DNA of 64,000 nt, taken from contig NZ_FQWE01000002.1 in the NCBI RefSeq assembly GCF_900129575.1, forward strand, positions 428,777 through 492,776. Direction: 5' to 3'. Positions 45,401 to 52,642 of the stretch are shown here, piece after piece. The notes beneath the pieces were generated by a model. That model had not been told where the DNA came from and did no database searches. It saw only the letters and a program-made list of their open reading frames with translations. Every line of letters starts with the position of its first letter. Position 1 is the first letter of the stretch. Both the position numbers and the translations under genes were made by a program. The DNA is from Flavobacterium segetis. GTDB taxonomy: Bacteria; Bacteroidota; Bacteroidia; Flavobacteriales; Flavobacteriaceae.

Positions 45401-46185
45401 TTGGTTTCGGTCAAGCCAATGAGATGCAGGAGTTCATTATAGAAATTCTTGTCCAAGGAATTGCTGTCATTAGCAAAAGACAATTTCAAAAGATGTTCCG
45501 GCGAAAGTAATTTGTACAAAACAATCAACTTGGCGTCGTCTTCTTTATCGGTATTCCGTAAAATCGTATCGTAAGTGGCCAAATCAAAATAGGTATATTC
45601 TATTTTATCAATAATCGAAGTGATGTGAGGTTTGGCAATCTCTCTATAGAAAAAATCAGTGGTATTGCCCGATAATTTTCCTTCTTCAAAGTCTTGAAAT
45701 TGCTTGACAAACGATTTGTTTTGTGCAAAAAGCTTATCAAAAATTTGTGCGTCAAAAAGAAACCATTCATTGAGGTTGGTTGCCACAAGATGTTTGATTT
45801 CAAGGTTTTTGAGCGTGATGCGTTCCCGCAAAAAGTACAAAACCAATTCTTGCAAGGCTTTATTATTTAAGTTTTTATCCGAAATCATTTCGGCTTTGTT
45901 GGTCGGACTTTTGGCTTCAATGATAACGCCCACATTACTTTTAGCTTCTGAACTGGTGTGAATCACCAAATCATTTCGGCCTTTGGTATTGATAAAATAA
46001 TTAGGCGAATAATAGGTGTTTTTCAGAAAATCGGAAATCAAATTCTTGTGAAACTCTTCAGATTCATTGGCTTTGCTGGAATCTAAAAGCAGAATAAGCT
46101 TTGATTTAAACAATTCGATGCCATTGCGGTCCGGTCTAATTTTAAGAAAGGCTTTATTGAGCGCTTTACGAGGTTTGATGAGCAT
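42430..46185 (-). CDS. Type IIG restriction-modification enzyme (Eco57I-like, nuclease and N6-adenine methylase in one chain)
   Basis: A 1251-residue single-chain enzyme from ATG 46185 (an upstream TTG at 46221 is less likely). The N-terminal PD-(D/E)xK nuclease is visible as NDLVIH...GVIIEAKSP (Asp72, Glu90, Lys92). The central methylase has motif I DPAVGSGHF (from Asp554) and the catalytic motif IV NPPY (from Asn845), which marks an N6-adenine methylase. The C-terminal part (GIKTGFNEAFVID, then IVNNIPIPNI-like specificity segments) would set target recognition. One chain can thus both modify and cut foreign DNA. The gene is complete, stands alone without a separate specificity subunit, and is bracketed by repeats on both sides, as expected for a horizontally gained defence gene. 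The target sequence cannot be read from it. Confidence 0.93.
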   Translation of the reverse strand: MLIKPRKALNKAFLKIRPDRNGIELFKSKLILLLDSSKANESEEFHKNLISDFLKNTYYSPNYFINTKGRNDLVIHTSSEAKSNVGVIIEAKSPTNKAEMISDKNLNNKALQELVLYFLRERITLKNLEIKHLVATNLNEWFLFDAQIFDKLFAQNKSFVKQFQDFEEGKLSGNTTDFFYREIAKPHITSIIDKIEYTYFDLATYDTILRNTDKEDDAKLIVLYKLLSPEHLLKLSFANDSNSLDKNFYNELLHLIGLTETKEGGKKLIQRPKVGERNSGSLLENAINQLDSLDKISRLPNPKQYGATYEERLFTVGLELCITWVNRILFIKLLEAQLISYHKGDRSYAFLHKEVLHDYDNLNALFFMVLAKKPEDRNDRVKEVFAKVPYLNSSLFEPTDLEHDTLFIAGLEDTIPLPFISGTVIKDGSGKKQKGEINALDYFFDFLDAYDFASEGSEEIQEDNKTLINASVLGLIFEKINGYKDGSFYTPSFITMYMCKETIRRAVVQKFKSAPNPTKAGENFSTIETFNDLYNSITDLQGANDIINSLKICDPAVGSGHFLVSALNEIISIKQDLGILLDRKGKRLKEYQMDIVNDELIITDDDGVPFTYNPKSTESQRVQETLFHEKQTIIENCLFGVDINPNSVKICRLRLWIELLKNAYYKESREKNIAYRELETLPNIDINIKCGNSLIARFGLDADLKKALKQSKWNIESYKLAVDTYRNAESKEQKKDMERLIADIKGNFRSEIGISDPKKLSLEKKKGELFNYTQQVGLFDRSKKEQTAWNKAVNTLACDVKKLETDIEEIKSNAIYENAFEWRFEFPEVLNDAGDFVGFDVVIGNPPYIRQEEFVDIKNHLIKNFETHNGSADLFVYFVELGVKNLKENGHFSFIIPNKWMRSGYGKQIRAFLKTYQITEIVNFGDLQVFEEATTYPCILSITKDKSKHMFYSSNIGSLSFADGLASYIEQNKNEINISQLNDEGWTLTNFIEQNLLLKIKDVGISLSQYTNGNIFYGIKTGFNEAFVIDEITRALLIKENPNSIDIIKPLFAGRDIRRFITPTSKKYLVFSNRGINIENYSAIYNHLKKFELQLKAKAGAAAWYELQASPKNIDRFTLPKIIYPDISLGSQFTIDKSGSFINDTAFSIPLHDNYLLGILNSRVVLFYQKKIASEIRGGYLRWKSIYVNNIPIPNITLDARQPFIEKVDQILTLKQADALADTSVLEREIDLMVYELYGLSAEEIAVVEGS

Positions 46186-46354
46186 AGAACTGTGGGTGTT
46201 GAGAATAACCAAACGTACCAAAAATAAACGAATTGGACAAGATAGATTTTCAGGTTATACTTTTATTTTGTAATTAAATTCAGCACGAATTACCACTTAC
46301 GGATTACCAATCATCAATCATTAATCACCATTCACAAAACACACCCTACAATAT
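46186..46354. other. Short low-complexity region behind the type IIG start
   Basis: Contains the likely promoter region of the restriction enzyme gene and strings such as AATCATCAATCATTAATCACC, similar in style to those left of the REP array. No gene supported. Confidence 0.45.
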
Positions 46355-46620
46355 TGTCATTCTAACGAAGGAAGAATCTCAGTTTGTTGCTCTACGCCGT
46401 TGCGCTTGATTCGCCTATTTAGATAAACCCTCGAGTGCTCCTAAGTGGGAATGATAAGGATAGCAACTTCATTTGATTATTAACTTTTACCGCATGTAAC
46501 GTAAGTTTAAAAATTAAAAACAAATCCTCAGAGCTGGTAATTTTGTGGGGCACGGTTGAAAAACGGAAAGAAATAATCATAAATGTTAGTGGGCACGGAT
46601 TGCAAATCCGCGCTAGCGGG
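46355..46620 (+). repeat. Dispersed ~260-bp repeat, copy 2, ending in a REP-like palindrome
   Basis: Begins TGTCATTCTAACGAAGGAAG and ends with the palindrome at 46591-46620. It is nearly identical to copy 3 at 46812-47077 over its whole length (for example AGATAAACCCTCGAGTGCTC, CTAAGTGGGAATGATAAGG), and less similar to copy 1 at 39464. Confidence 0.9.
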
Positions 46621-46811
46621 TTTCGACTCCGCTCAACCAGACAAAAATCAATAATGTTTTACGGCATATTCATAATTGAACTGGCATTATCCTTAACCTA
46701 ATGTTAGGACATAAGATTTATAAAATACGAGTTACAAATTTCAACCTCCGAATTAAGAGCTTTACGCTTTAAGGTCAAAACAATCAAGTTATGCTTTTAG
46801 TTCTCCAACTT

Positions 46812-47077
46812 TGTCATTCTGACGAAGGAAGAATCTCAGTTTGTTGCTCTACGCCGTTGCGCTTGATTCGCCTATTTAGATAAACCCTCGAGTGCTCCTA
46901 AGTGGGAATGATAAGGATAGCAACTTCATTTGATTATTAACTTTTACCGCATGTAACATCAGTTTAAAAATTAAAAACAAATCCTCAGAGCGGGTAATTT
47001 TGTGGAGCACGGTTGTAAAACGGAAAGGCATAATTATAAATATTAGTGGGCACGGATTGCAAATCCGCGCTAGCGGG
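46812..47077 (+). repeat. Dispersed ~260-bp repeat, copy 3, ending in a REP-like palindrome
   Basis: Begins TGTCATTCTGACGAAGGAAG and ends with the palindrome at 47048-47077. Near-identical to copy 2, about 460 bases away in the same orientation. An apparent 89-codon frame on the minus strand here (46876-47145) consists of repeat sequence and is not a gene. Confidence 0.9.
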
Positions 47078-47160
47078 TAATTTTGTGGAGCACGGTTGTA
47101 AAACTGAAAGGCATAATTATGAATGTTAGTGGGCACGGATTGCAAATCCGCGCTAGTGGG
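47078..47160 (+). repeat. Tandem duplication of the last 83 bases of repeat copy 3, with another REP-like palindrome
   Basis: The segment TAATTTTGTGGAGCACGG ... GCTAG plus GGG is repeated directly with few changes, giving a second palindrome at 47131-47160 (CTAGTGGG instead of CTAGCGGG). It is followed by ATATCGTAAGTAACATCAG and TTTAAAACTGAAAAC, which match an internal part of copy 1. Confidence 0.85.
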
Positions 47161-47264
47161 TCCTTAGGTTATATCGTAAGTAACATCAGTTTAAAACTGA
47201 AAACACATCCTGAGAGTTGGTAACTTTTAATAGCGAAAACCACTTTATCACAAAAATTAAAAAG

Positions 47265-47289
47265 CCGATTTTTACTAGAAAAATCGGCC
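47265..47289 (-). terminator. Terminator of the Tas-like reductase gene
   Basis: The stem GCCGATTTTT (47265-47274)/AAAAATCGGC (47280-47289) is followed on the minus strand by a T-rich run. It lies 19 bases after the stop codon. Confidence 0.87.
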
Positions 47290-47307
47290 TTACAATTTAT
47301 TTTTTAA

Positions 47308-48345
47308 TTATGGTGCAGGATCAGGAATGATTGCTTGCACAGCATTAATATCAGCTATTATTTCAGGAGAAAGTGTCACCGTAATGGTGTCAATATTTTC
47401 CTTTAATTGTGCAATACTTGTTGCCCCTATGATTGTACTGGTGACAAAGGCTTGTTGCTCGATGAATGCTAATGATAGTTCCGTTAGAGTTAAACCGTTT
47501 TTCTTTGCAATATCGTTGTACATTATAGTTGCATTTGTGCATTGCTCGCTATTGTATCTAGAATAATTAGGGAACAATTTAATTCTAGCTTTTGGATGTT
47601 CTTCACCAGTTAAAAACTTGCCGCTTAAGATACCAAAGGCCATTGGCGAATACGCTAACAATCCTACATTTTCATGCATACAAATCTCTGAGGATCCTAC
47701 TTCAAAAAGTCGGTTCAAGAGCGAATAGGGATTTTGAATCGTTTTAATTCTAGGTAAATTATTGTATTTACTTTCCTCTAGAAATCGCATGATTCCCCAA
47801 GGCGTTTCATTAGAAAGTCCGACATGTTTAATTTTTCCCTCTTTTACAAATCCGTCTAAAGTCTGTAAAACTTCTTGGATGTTATCCTCCCAAGCATCAT
47901 CCTGAATTTTAAATCCACGTTGTCCAAAACAATTGTTTTTTCGTTCTGGCCAGTGCAATTGATATACGTCCAGGTAATCCGTTTGTAAGCGTTGTAAGCT
48001 TTGGTCTAATGCAAACTTGATACTAGCTGGCGAAAAATCTAACGTGTCTCTCATGTAACCAAAATTAGGATTGGGTCCAGCAATTTTAGATGCTAAAACT
48101 ACTTCTTCTCTTTTCCCTGATTTTTTGAACCACGATCCAATAATTTTCTCCGTACTTCCGTACGTTTCTTGACGCCCCGGAATTGAATACATCTCAGCAG
48201 TATCAAAGAAGTTAACTCCGTTTTCAACTGCATAATCCATTTGGGCGTGCCCTTCAGCTTCAGTGTTTTGCTCCCCAAACGTCATTGTGCCAAGGCATAT
48301 TTTGCTCACTTTTATGTCCGTATCTGGTAAGGTCGTATATTTCAT
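47308..48345 (-). CDS. tas: Aldo/keto reductase of the Tas type
   Basis: A 345-residue NAD(P)H-dependent oxidoreductase of the aldo/keto reductase family, (beta/alpha)8 barrel. It resembles E. coli Tas closely in key stretches: ICLGTMTFGEQNTEAEGHAQMDYAVENGVNFFDTAEMY (the Asp and Tyr of the catalytic tetrad), LASKIAGPN (Lys), YLDVYQLHWPERKNNCFG (His), VGLSNETPWGIMRFLE, TIQNPYSLLNRLFEVG and IIGATSIAQLKENID. The natural substrate is unknown. Single gene with its own terminator, just right of the repeat-rich island. Confidence 0.94.
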   Translation of the reverse strand: MKYTTLPDTDIKVSKICLGTMTFGEQNTEAEGHAQMDYAVENGVNFFDTAEMYSIPGRQETYGSTEKIIGSWFKKSGKREEVVLASKIAGPNPNFGYMRDTLDFSPASIKFALDQSLQRLQTDYLDVYQLHWPERKNNCFGQRGFKIQDDAWEDNIQEVLQTLDGFVKEGKIKHVGLSNETPWGIMRFLEESKYNNLPRIKTIQNPYSLLNRLFEVGSSEICMHENVGLLAYSPMAFGILSGKFLTGEEHPKARIKLFPNYSRYNSEQCTNATIMYNDIAKKNGLTLTELSLAFIEQQAFVTSTIIGATSIAQLKENIDTITVTLSPEIIADINAVQAIIPDPAP

Positions 48346-48443
48346 TTTTTTGTAATTCTAATTTGTATGTAAAAGTAGATTTTCTAAAACTTTTAATTTT
48401 CTGTTTACACTATTTTTTTAAGAAACGTTTAAAAATAGGTACT

Positions 48444-48479
48444 AAAAAAGGCTCAAAGAATACTCTTTAAACCTTTTTT
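48444..48479 (-). terminator. Imperfect terminator after the OmpA-family gene
   Basis: Arms AAAAAAGG (48444-48451) and CCTTTTTT (48472-48479), with a partly paired interior (AAAGA/TCTTT), lie 20 bases after the stop codon and give a T-run on the minus strand. Confidence 0.55.
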
Positions 48480-48499
48480 GCTATTCTAGATCTTTTGAT

Positions 48500-49441
48500 T
48501 TAATTGATTTCTTTCAGCATTTCAGCAATTTCGTCTAACCTTGGAGTCAAAATAATTTCTATTCTTCTGTTTTTAGCTTTTCCATCAGCAGTTGCGTTGC
48601 TCCCTAAAGGCGCGTACTCACTTCTACCTGCTGCAGTAAGATTTTGCTTGTTGATGTTTTTATTTTCACTTAAAATCGCTACAATTGCCGTTGCTCTTTT
48701 AGTAGATAAATCCCAGTTATCAGCAATTGGACCTGAACCAGCGTAAGAATCATCATCTGTATGACCTTCAATAAGAACGGCTATTTCTGGGTTGTCACCA
48801 AGAACTTTACCCACTTCAATGACCGCTTTTTTACCTTCAGAACCTACAGCGTAACTACCTGAATTAAATAATAATTTATTTTCCATAGAGACATAAACTT
48901 TTCCGTTTTTTTGCTCAACGGTCAATCCTTTTCCTTCAAAACCATTTAAGGCATTTAATAATGTTTCTTTTAATTTTTTCATGCTTGCTTCTTTAGCAGC
49001 AATTAAATTTTCAAGTTCTTGCAAGCGTTGCGCATTTTTGCTCAATCGTTCTTGTTCCAGTGCAAGTGCTTTTCCTTTTTCATCTAATTGCTCTAGCAAG
49101 TCGCGATTTTTTTTCATGTTGCTTTGCAAAGCATCACTACTGTTTTTTTCTAAAGCAGCATAGGAATCCTCCAGTACTTTTAACTTATTTTGAGCAGCAG
49201 CATAATCTGCTTTTAACTTACTAAGTTCGGCATTGGCTTTGCCAAGATCTGTTTTTAGACCGTCGCGATCTAATTCCAACTGATTTTTGGATTTTAATAA
49301 ATCAGCATTTTCATCAGCAATAGTTCTATTTTCTCTTTTTAAATCGGTAAATTTATTTTCTAGATCGTTGTATATCTTTTTAGATACACACGAAGTTGAA
49401 AGTGCTACTACAAGTAAACCGACAGCAATTTTTTTTATCAT
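48500..49441 (-). CDS. OmpA-family lipoprotein with coiled coil
   Basis: A 313-residue outer-membrane lipoprotein from ATG 49441. An upstream extension to 49534 would lie in a repeat element and hide the signal, so it is rejected. The lipobox LSTSC (Cys18) is followed by a long heptad-rich coiled coil (about 25-170, LKRENRTIADENADLLKSKN and onward). The C-terminal peptidoglycan-binding OmpA domain (about 185-300) contains LLFNSGSYAV, LIEGHTDDDSY, DLSTKRATAIVAIL, GRSEYAPLGSN and NRRIEIILTP, including the Asp/Arg that contact diaminopimelate. It probably anchors the outer membrane to the cell wall. A dispersed palindromic element lies just upstream. Confidence 0.93.
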   Translation of the reverse strand: MIKKIAVGLLVVALSTSCVSKKIYNDLENKFTDLKRENRTIADENADLLKSKNQLELDRDGLKTDLGKANAELSKLKADYAAAQNKLKVLEDSYAALEKNSSDALQSNMKKNRDLLEQLDEKGKALALEQERLSKNAQRLQELENLIAAKEASMKKLKETLLNALNGFEGKGLTVEQKNGKVYVSMENKLLFNSGSYAVGSEGKKAVIEVGKVLGDNPEIAVLIEGHTDDDSYAGSGPIADNWDLSTKRATAIVAILSENKNINKQNLTAAGRSEYAPLGSNATADGKAKNRRIEIILTPRLDEIAEMLKEIN

Positions 49442-49492
49442 TTTATTTCTATTTTTTAATATTTTTTTGAAATTATTCTTTACACCGAAATG

Positions 49493-49572
49493 CCCTAGCC
49501 CTGATAGCAGTGAAAATCCTTGTTGCTTTTTCAAGAAAGCAACAAGATTGTAGCGGATAGCAGGATTAAGCT
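49493..49572 (-). repeat. Dispersed palindromic element, type 2, copy 1
   Basis: CCCTAGCCCTGATAGCAGTG, then a hairpin CTTGTTGCTTT (49519-49529)/AAAGCAACAAG (49536-49546), then GATTGTAGCGGATAG and CAGGATTAAGCTCC. A second copy with a different hairpin but the same flanks is at 63840-63918. The element lies between exonuclease III and the OmpA-family gene, and its hairpin could end the exonuclease transcript. Confidence 0.82.
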
Positions 49573-49582
49573 CCTAGAAAAA

Positions 49583-50344
49583 TTATTCAATTTCCACTAG
49601 AATGGGGCAGTGATCAGAGTGAACAGCGTCAGATAAAATAACGGCTCTTTTCAATTTATGTTTTAAAGAATCACTAACTAAATTGTAATCGATACGCCAA
49701 CCTTTATTATTTCCCCTTGCTCCAGCGCGATAACTCCACCAGGAATATTGATGTGGCTCACTATTAAAATGACGAAAACTATCTACAAAACCAGACTTCA
49801 TAAATGTATCTAACCATGCTCTTTCCTGAGGTAAAAATCCAGAAACGTTTTTATTGCGCACAGGATCGTGAATGTCTATTGCTTCGTGACAAATATTATA
49901 ATCACCGCAAATAACAAGATTGGGAATTTCTTTTTTCAAGTCATTGATGTAATTTTGAAAATCATCCATAAACATGAATTTATGGTCTAATCGATCTATG
50001 TTTGTTCCTGATGGCAAGTACAAACTCATGATAGACACATCATCAAAGTCAGCTCTAAGATTCCTTCCTTCAAAATCCATGTGAGCGATACCCGTTCCAT
50101 GAACTACATTATTAGGCTTAATTTTTGAGAGAATAGCAACGCCACTATACCCTTTTTTTGTTGCCGAATAATAGTATTGATAAGGATAACCCGCAGCTGT
50201 TATTAGATCTACTGGAATTTGGTCTTCGGTTGCTTTAATTTCCTGAAGGCAAATAACATCTGGGTTTGCTTGTTGCAACCAATCGATAAATCCTTTTGTA
50301 ATCGCTGCTCTGATTCCGTTGACATTATATGAAATAATTTTCAT
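49583..50344 (-). CDS. xth: Exodeoxyribonuclease III (AP endonuclease)
   Basis: A 253-residue repair nuclease that cleaves abasic sites and acts as a 3'-5' exonuclease. The endonuclease/exonuclease/phosphatase fold shows MKIISYNVNGIRAAITKG, DVICLQEIKA (catalytic Glu), YSGVAILSK, SLYLPSGTN, LVICGDYNICHEAIDIHDP (catalytic Asp-Asn), WSYRAGARGNNKGWRIDYNL and SDHCPILVEIE (catalytic Asp-His). Length and motifs are normal. The gene is divergent from the acyltransferase gene upstream; each has a perfect TAnnTTTG element in the shared region. Confidence 0.97.
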   Translation of the reverse strand: MKIISYNVNGIRAAITKGFIDWLQQANPDVICLQEIKATEDQIPVDLITAAGYPYQYYYSATKKGYSGVAILSKIKPNNVVHGTGIAHMDFEGRNLRADFDDVSIMSLYLPSGTNIDRLDHKFMFMDDFQNYINDLKKEIPNLVICGDYNICHEAIDIHDPVRNKNVSGFLPQERAWLDTFMKSGFVDSFRHFNSEPHQYSWWSYRAGARGNNKGWRIDYNLVSDSLKHKLKRAVILSDAVHSDHCPILVEIE

Positions 50345-50363
50345 TATAGATTTTTTAGAGTTT

Positions 50364-50371
50364 CAAAAGTA
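50364..50371 (-). promoter_or_regulatory. Possible -7 element of the exonuclease III gene (TACTTTTG)
   Basis: An exact TAnnTTTG match on the minus strand, 19 bases before the ATG. A weak TTTCTG candidate lies about 22 bases upstream. Confidence 0.4.
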
Positions 50372-50423
50372 ATAAAAAAGTAGAAGTTTGATTCAGAAAA
50401 ATAGAGAAAATGGACTTTTTTGC

Positions 50424-50431
50424 TATCTTTG
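50424..50431 (+). promoter_or_regulatory. Possible -7 element of the OlsF-like acyltransferase gene (TATCTTTG)
   Basis: An exact TAnnTTTG match 26 bases before the ATG at 50458. No TTG lies at the expected -33 spacing. Confidence 0.42.
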
Positions 50432-50457
50432 TTTCTTGCTCTAAAAATAAAAAATAA

Positions 50458-52260
50458 ATGGGTTTAGTTACCGCCAAAGAAGTTGCAAAAGCTATAAATG
50501 TTGACAAATACGGATTTATTGGAACTTTTTCCGGGTGGATATTAATGAAAGTGCTTAAAATTTCTACCTTGAACAAAGTTTATGATAGAAGTAGACATTT
50601 AAAAGATGTTGCTTTTTTAAACGGAATTTTAGACGATTTGCAAATAAAATTTGAAATTCCAGAAGAAGATTTAAAGCGGTTACCTAAAGATGGAGCTTAT
50701 ATTACTATTTCAAATCATCCTCTTGGTGGAATAGACGGTGTTTTATTGCTAAAATTAATGTTAGAAATAGAACCAAATTTCAAAATTATTGCTAATTTCT
50801 TATTGCACCGCATTGAACCTCTTAAGAAATATATAATGCCCGTAAATCCTTTTGAAAATCATAAGGATGCGAAATCTAGCGTGGTAGGAATAAAAGAAAC
50901 ACTGCGTCATTTAAGTGATGGCAAACCATTAGGAATGTTTCCAGCAGGAGAAGTTTCTACCTACAAAGATGGAAAGTTAATGGTGGATAAACCTTGGGAA
51001 GAAGGTGCTATAAAAGTAATCAGAAAAGCACAAGTTCCAGTAATTCCTATTTATTTTCATGCTAAAAACAGCCGGTTGTTTTATCTACTTTCTAAGATCA
51101 GTAGCACCTTTAGAACGGCAAAATTACCATCGGAAGTCTTTAGTCAAAAAAACCGTGTGATAAAAGTTCGTGTTGGAAAGCCAATTTCAGTTACGGAACA
51201 AAATGAATACAAATCGATTGAAGAATACTCTGAGTTTTTGCGTAAAAAAACCTATATGCTGGCAAATCCTTTCGAGAAAGAAAGCCATTTTTTACCTACT
51301 TCATCATTGAAAATTCCTAAAAGTCCTAAGAAAATTGTAACCGGAGCCAATCAAGAGAAAATGATTGCCGAAGTCGAAATAGCTAGAAATACGGACTGTC
51401 GTCTTTTACAAAGTAAAAACTACGAAGTATTTTTTACTGAAGCTTCAAAGATTCCAAACATTTTACATGAAATAGGACGACTGCGAGAAGTAACCTTTCG
51501 GGAAGTAGGAGAAGGCACAAACGAAAGTATCGATTTAGACAAACATGATAAGTATTACCATCATTTATTTTTATGGGATAATGAAACTAATAAAATTGCG
51601 GGTGCTTACAGAATGGGATTAGGTTCAAAAATATATCCTAAATATGGTATTAATGGTTTTTACCTAAACGATTTATTTCGTTTTGAACCAGAGTTGCATG
51701 ATATGATGCATAAATCTATTGAAATGGGTCGCGCTTTTATCATTAAAGAATACCAACAAAAGCCAATGCCCCTATTCCTGCTTTGGAAAGGAATTATGCA
51801 TACTACATTGCGTTATCCAGAACATAAATTTTTGCTAGGAGGCGTAAGCATCAGTAACCAATTCTCTGATTTTTCAAAGTCATTGATGATTGAATTTATG
51901 AAATCTAATTATTACGATCCTTACATAGCGCAGTATATTCATCCTAAGAAAGAATACAAAGTAAAACTGAAAGATGCGGATAAGGATTTCATATTCAACG
52001 AAACAGAAGCTGATTTAAATAAGTTTGATAAAATTATTGACGAACTTGAACCTGGAAGCTTACGTTTGCCTGTACTGATTAAAAAATACATCAAACAAAA
52101 TGCAAAAGTGGTTGCTTTCAATGTCGATCCGCTTTTTAACAATGCAGTAGACGGATTAATGTACATTAGAATTTCAGATATTCCAGATAGCACCATGAAA
52201 CCTGTAATGGAGGAGTTTCAGAAAGAACTTGAACGTAAATTGAGCGAAAAAGAAGATTAG
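50458..52260 (+). CDS. Bifunctional acyltransferase (PlsC-like plus GNAT), resembling OlsF of ornithine/amino-lipid synthesis
   Basis: A 600-residue two-domain protein. Residues about 60-260 form a lysophosphatidic-acid-acyltransferase-like domain with ISNHPLGGIDG (the NHPxGGxDG variant of the catalytic His/Asp motif), MFPAGEVST (FPxG motif) and VPVIPIYF. Residues about 300-480 form a GNAT-type N-acyltransferase domain (EVEIARNTDCRLLQSKNYEVFFTEA, LREVTFREVGEGT, LFLWDNETNKIAGAYRMGLG, ELHDMMHKSIEMGRAFI). This order matches OlsF, which makes ornithine lipid in one chain (N- and O-acylation) and has been reported in Flavobacterium. Glycine or other amino lipids are equally possible products. Membrane-associated. 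A bidirectional terminator follows. Confidence 0.85.
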   Translation: MGLVTAKEVAKAINVDKYGFIGTFSGWILMKVLKISTLNKVYDRSRHLKDVAFLNGILDDLQIKFEIPEEDLKRLPKDGAYITISNHPLGGIDGVLLLKLMLEIEPNFKIIANFLLHRIEPLKKYIMPVNPFENHKDAKSSVVGIKETLRHLSDGKPLGMFPAGEVSTYKDGKLMVDKPWEEGAIKVIRKAQVPVIPIYFHAKNSRLFYLLSKISSTFRTAKLPSEVFSQKNRVIKVRVGKPISVTEQNEYKSIEEYSEFLRKKTYMLANPFEKESHFLPTSSLKIPKSPKKIVTGANQEKMIAEVEIARNTDCRLLQSKNYEVFFTEASKIPNILHEIGRLREVTFREVGEGTNESIDLDKHDKYYHHLFLWDNETNKIAGAYRMGLGSKIYPKYGINGFYLNDLFRFEPELHDMMHKSIEMGRAFIIKEYQQKPMPLFLLWKGIMHTTLRYPEHKFLLGGVSISNQFSDFSKSLMIEFMKSNYYDPYIAQYIHPKKEYKVKLKDADKDFIFNETEADLNKFDKIIDELEPGSLRLPVLIKKYIKQNAKVVAFNVDPLFNNAVDGLMYIRISDIPDSTMKPVMEEFQKELERKLSEKED

Positions 52261-52271
52261 AAATAATAGTT

Positions 52272-52306
52272 AAAAAGCCCGTTGATAAATAATCAACGGG
52301 CTTTTT
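52272..52306. terminator. Bidirectional terminator between the acyltransferase and TM2 genes
   Basis: The stem AAAAAGCCCGTTGAT (52272-52286)/ATCAACGGGCTTTTT (52292-52306) with a 5-base loop ends in T-runs on both strands. It serves the converging genes on either side. Confidence 0.92.
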
Positions 52307-52312
52307 CGTGCT

Positions 52313-52594
52313 TTAAAACCATCCTTTTTTGTTGACTTGATACGTTTGATAGAATTCTTCATCAGATTTTGTCAAGTAAATAATTCCTTCGATAAGACCT
52401 AATAAGGTTGTTACAGTTCCACAAGTGCAAATACTAATCACTAACCAAATTATTCCCTCAGTTGTATAGCCTAGCAGGAATTTGTGTATTCCTAATGATC
52501 CTAAAAGTATAGCTAATAAGCCAGCTGGTAATTTTTTATTATCCTGCCTAACTGGCTGAGGATTATTCCATTGCTCTTGTTTTGAATTTTCCAT
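52313..52594 (-). CDS. TM2-domain membrane protein
   Basis: A 93-residue protein with a polar, proline- and glutamine-rich N-terminus and a TM2 domain. It reads KKLPAGLLAILLGSLGIHKFLLGYTTEGIIWLVISICTCGTVTTLLGLIEGIIYL, with two TM helices joined by a short loop and the conserved G(I/V)HKFYLG-type motif (here GIHKFLLG). The function of TM2 proteins is poorly known. Single gene between two terminators/promoters. Confidence 0.92.
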   Translation of the reverse strand: MENSKQEQWNNPQPVRQDNKKLPAGLLAILLGSLGIHKFLLGYTTEGIIWLVISICTCGTVTTLLGLIEGIIYLTKSDEEFYQTYQVNKKGWF

Positions 52595-52642
52595 TTTTTA
52601 TAGTTATTTATTTGGTTCAGCTAATTTAATATTATTATTGAA

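Noticed and set aside
46876..47145. 89-codon frame on the minus strand
   Set aside because: It lies wholly in dispersed-repeat and REP sequence (the REP translates as RICNPC-like text twice) and has no protein-like composition.
49442..49534. N-terminal extension of the OmpA-family lipoprotein
   Set aside because: The extension lies partly in the type 2 palindromic element and would bury the lipoprotein signal peptide that starts at ATG 49441.
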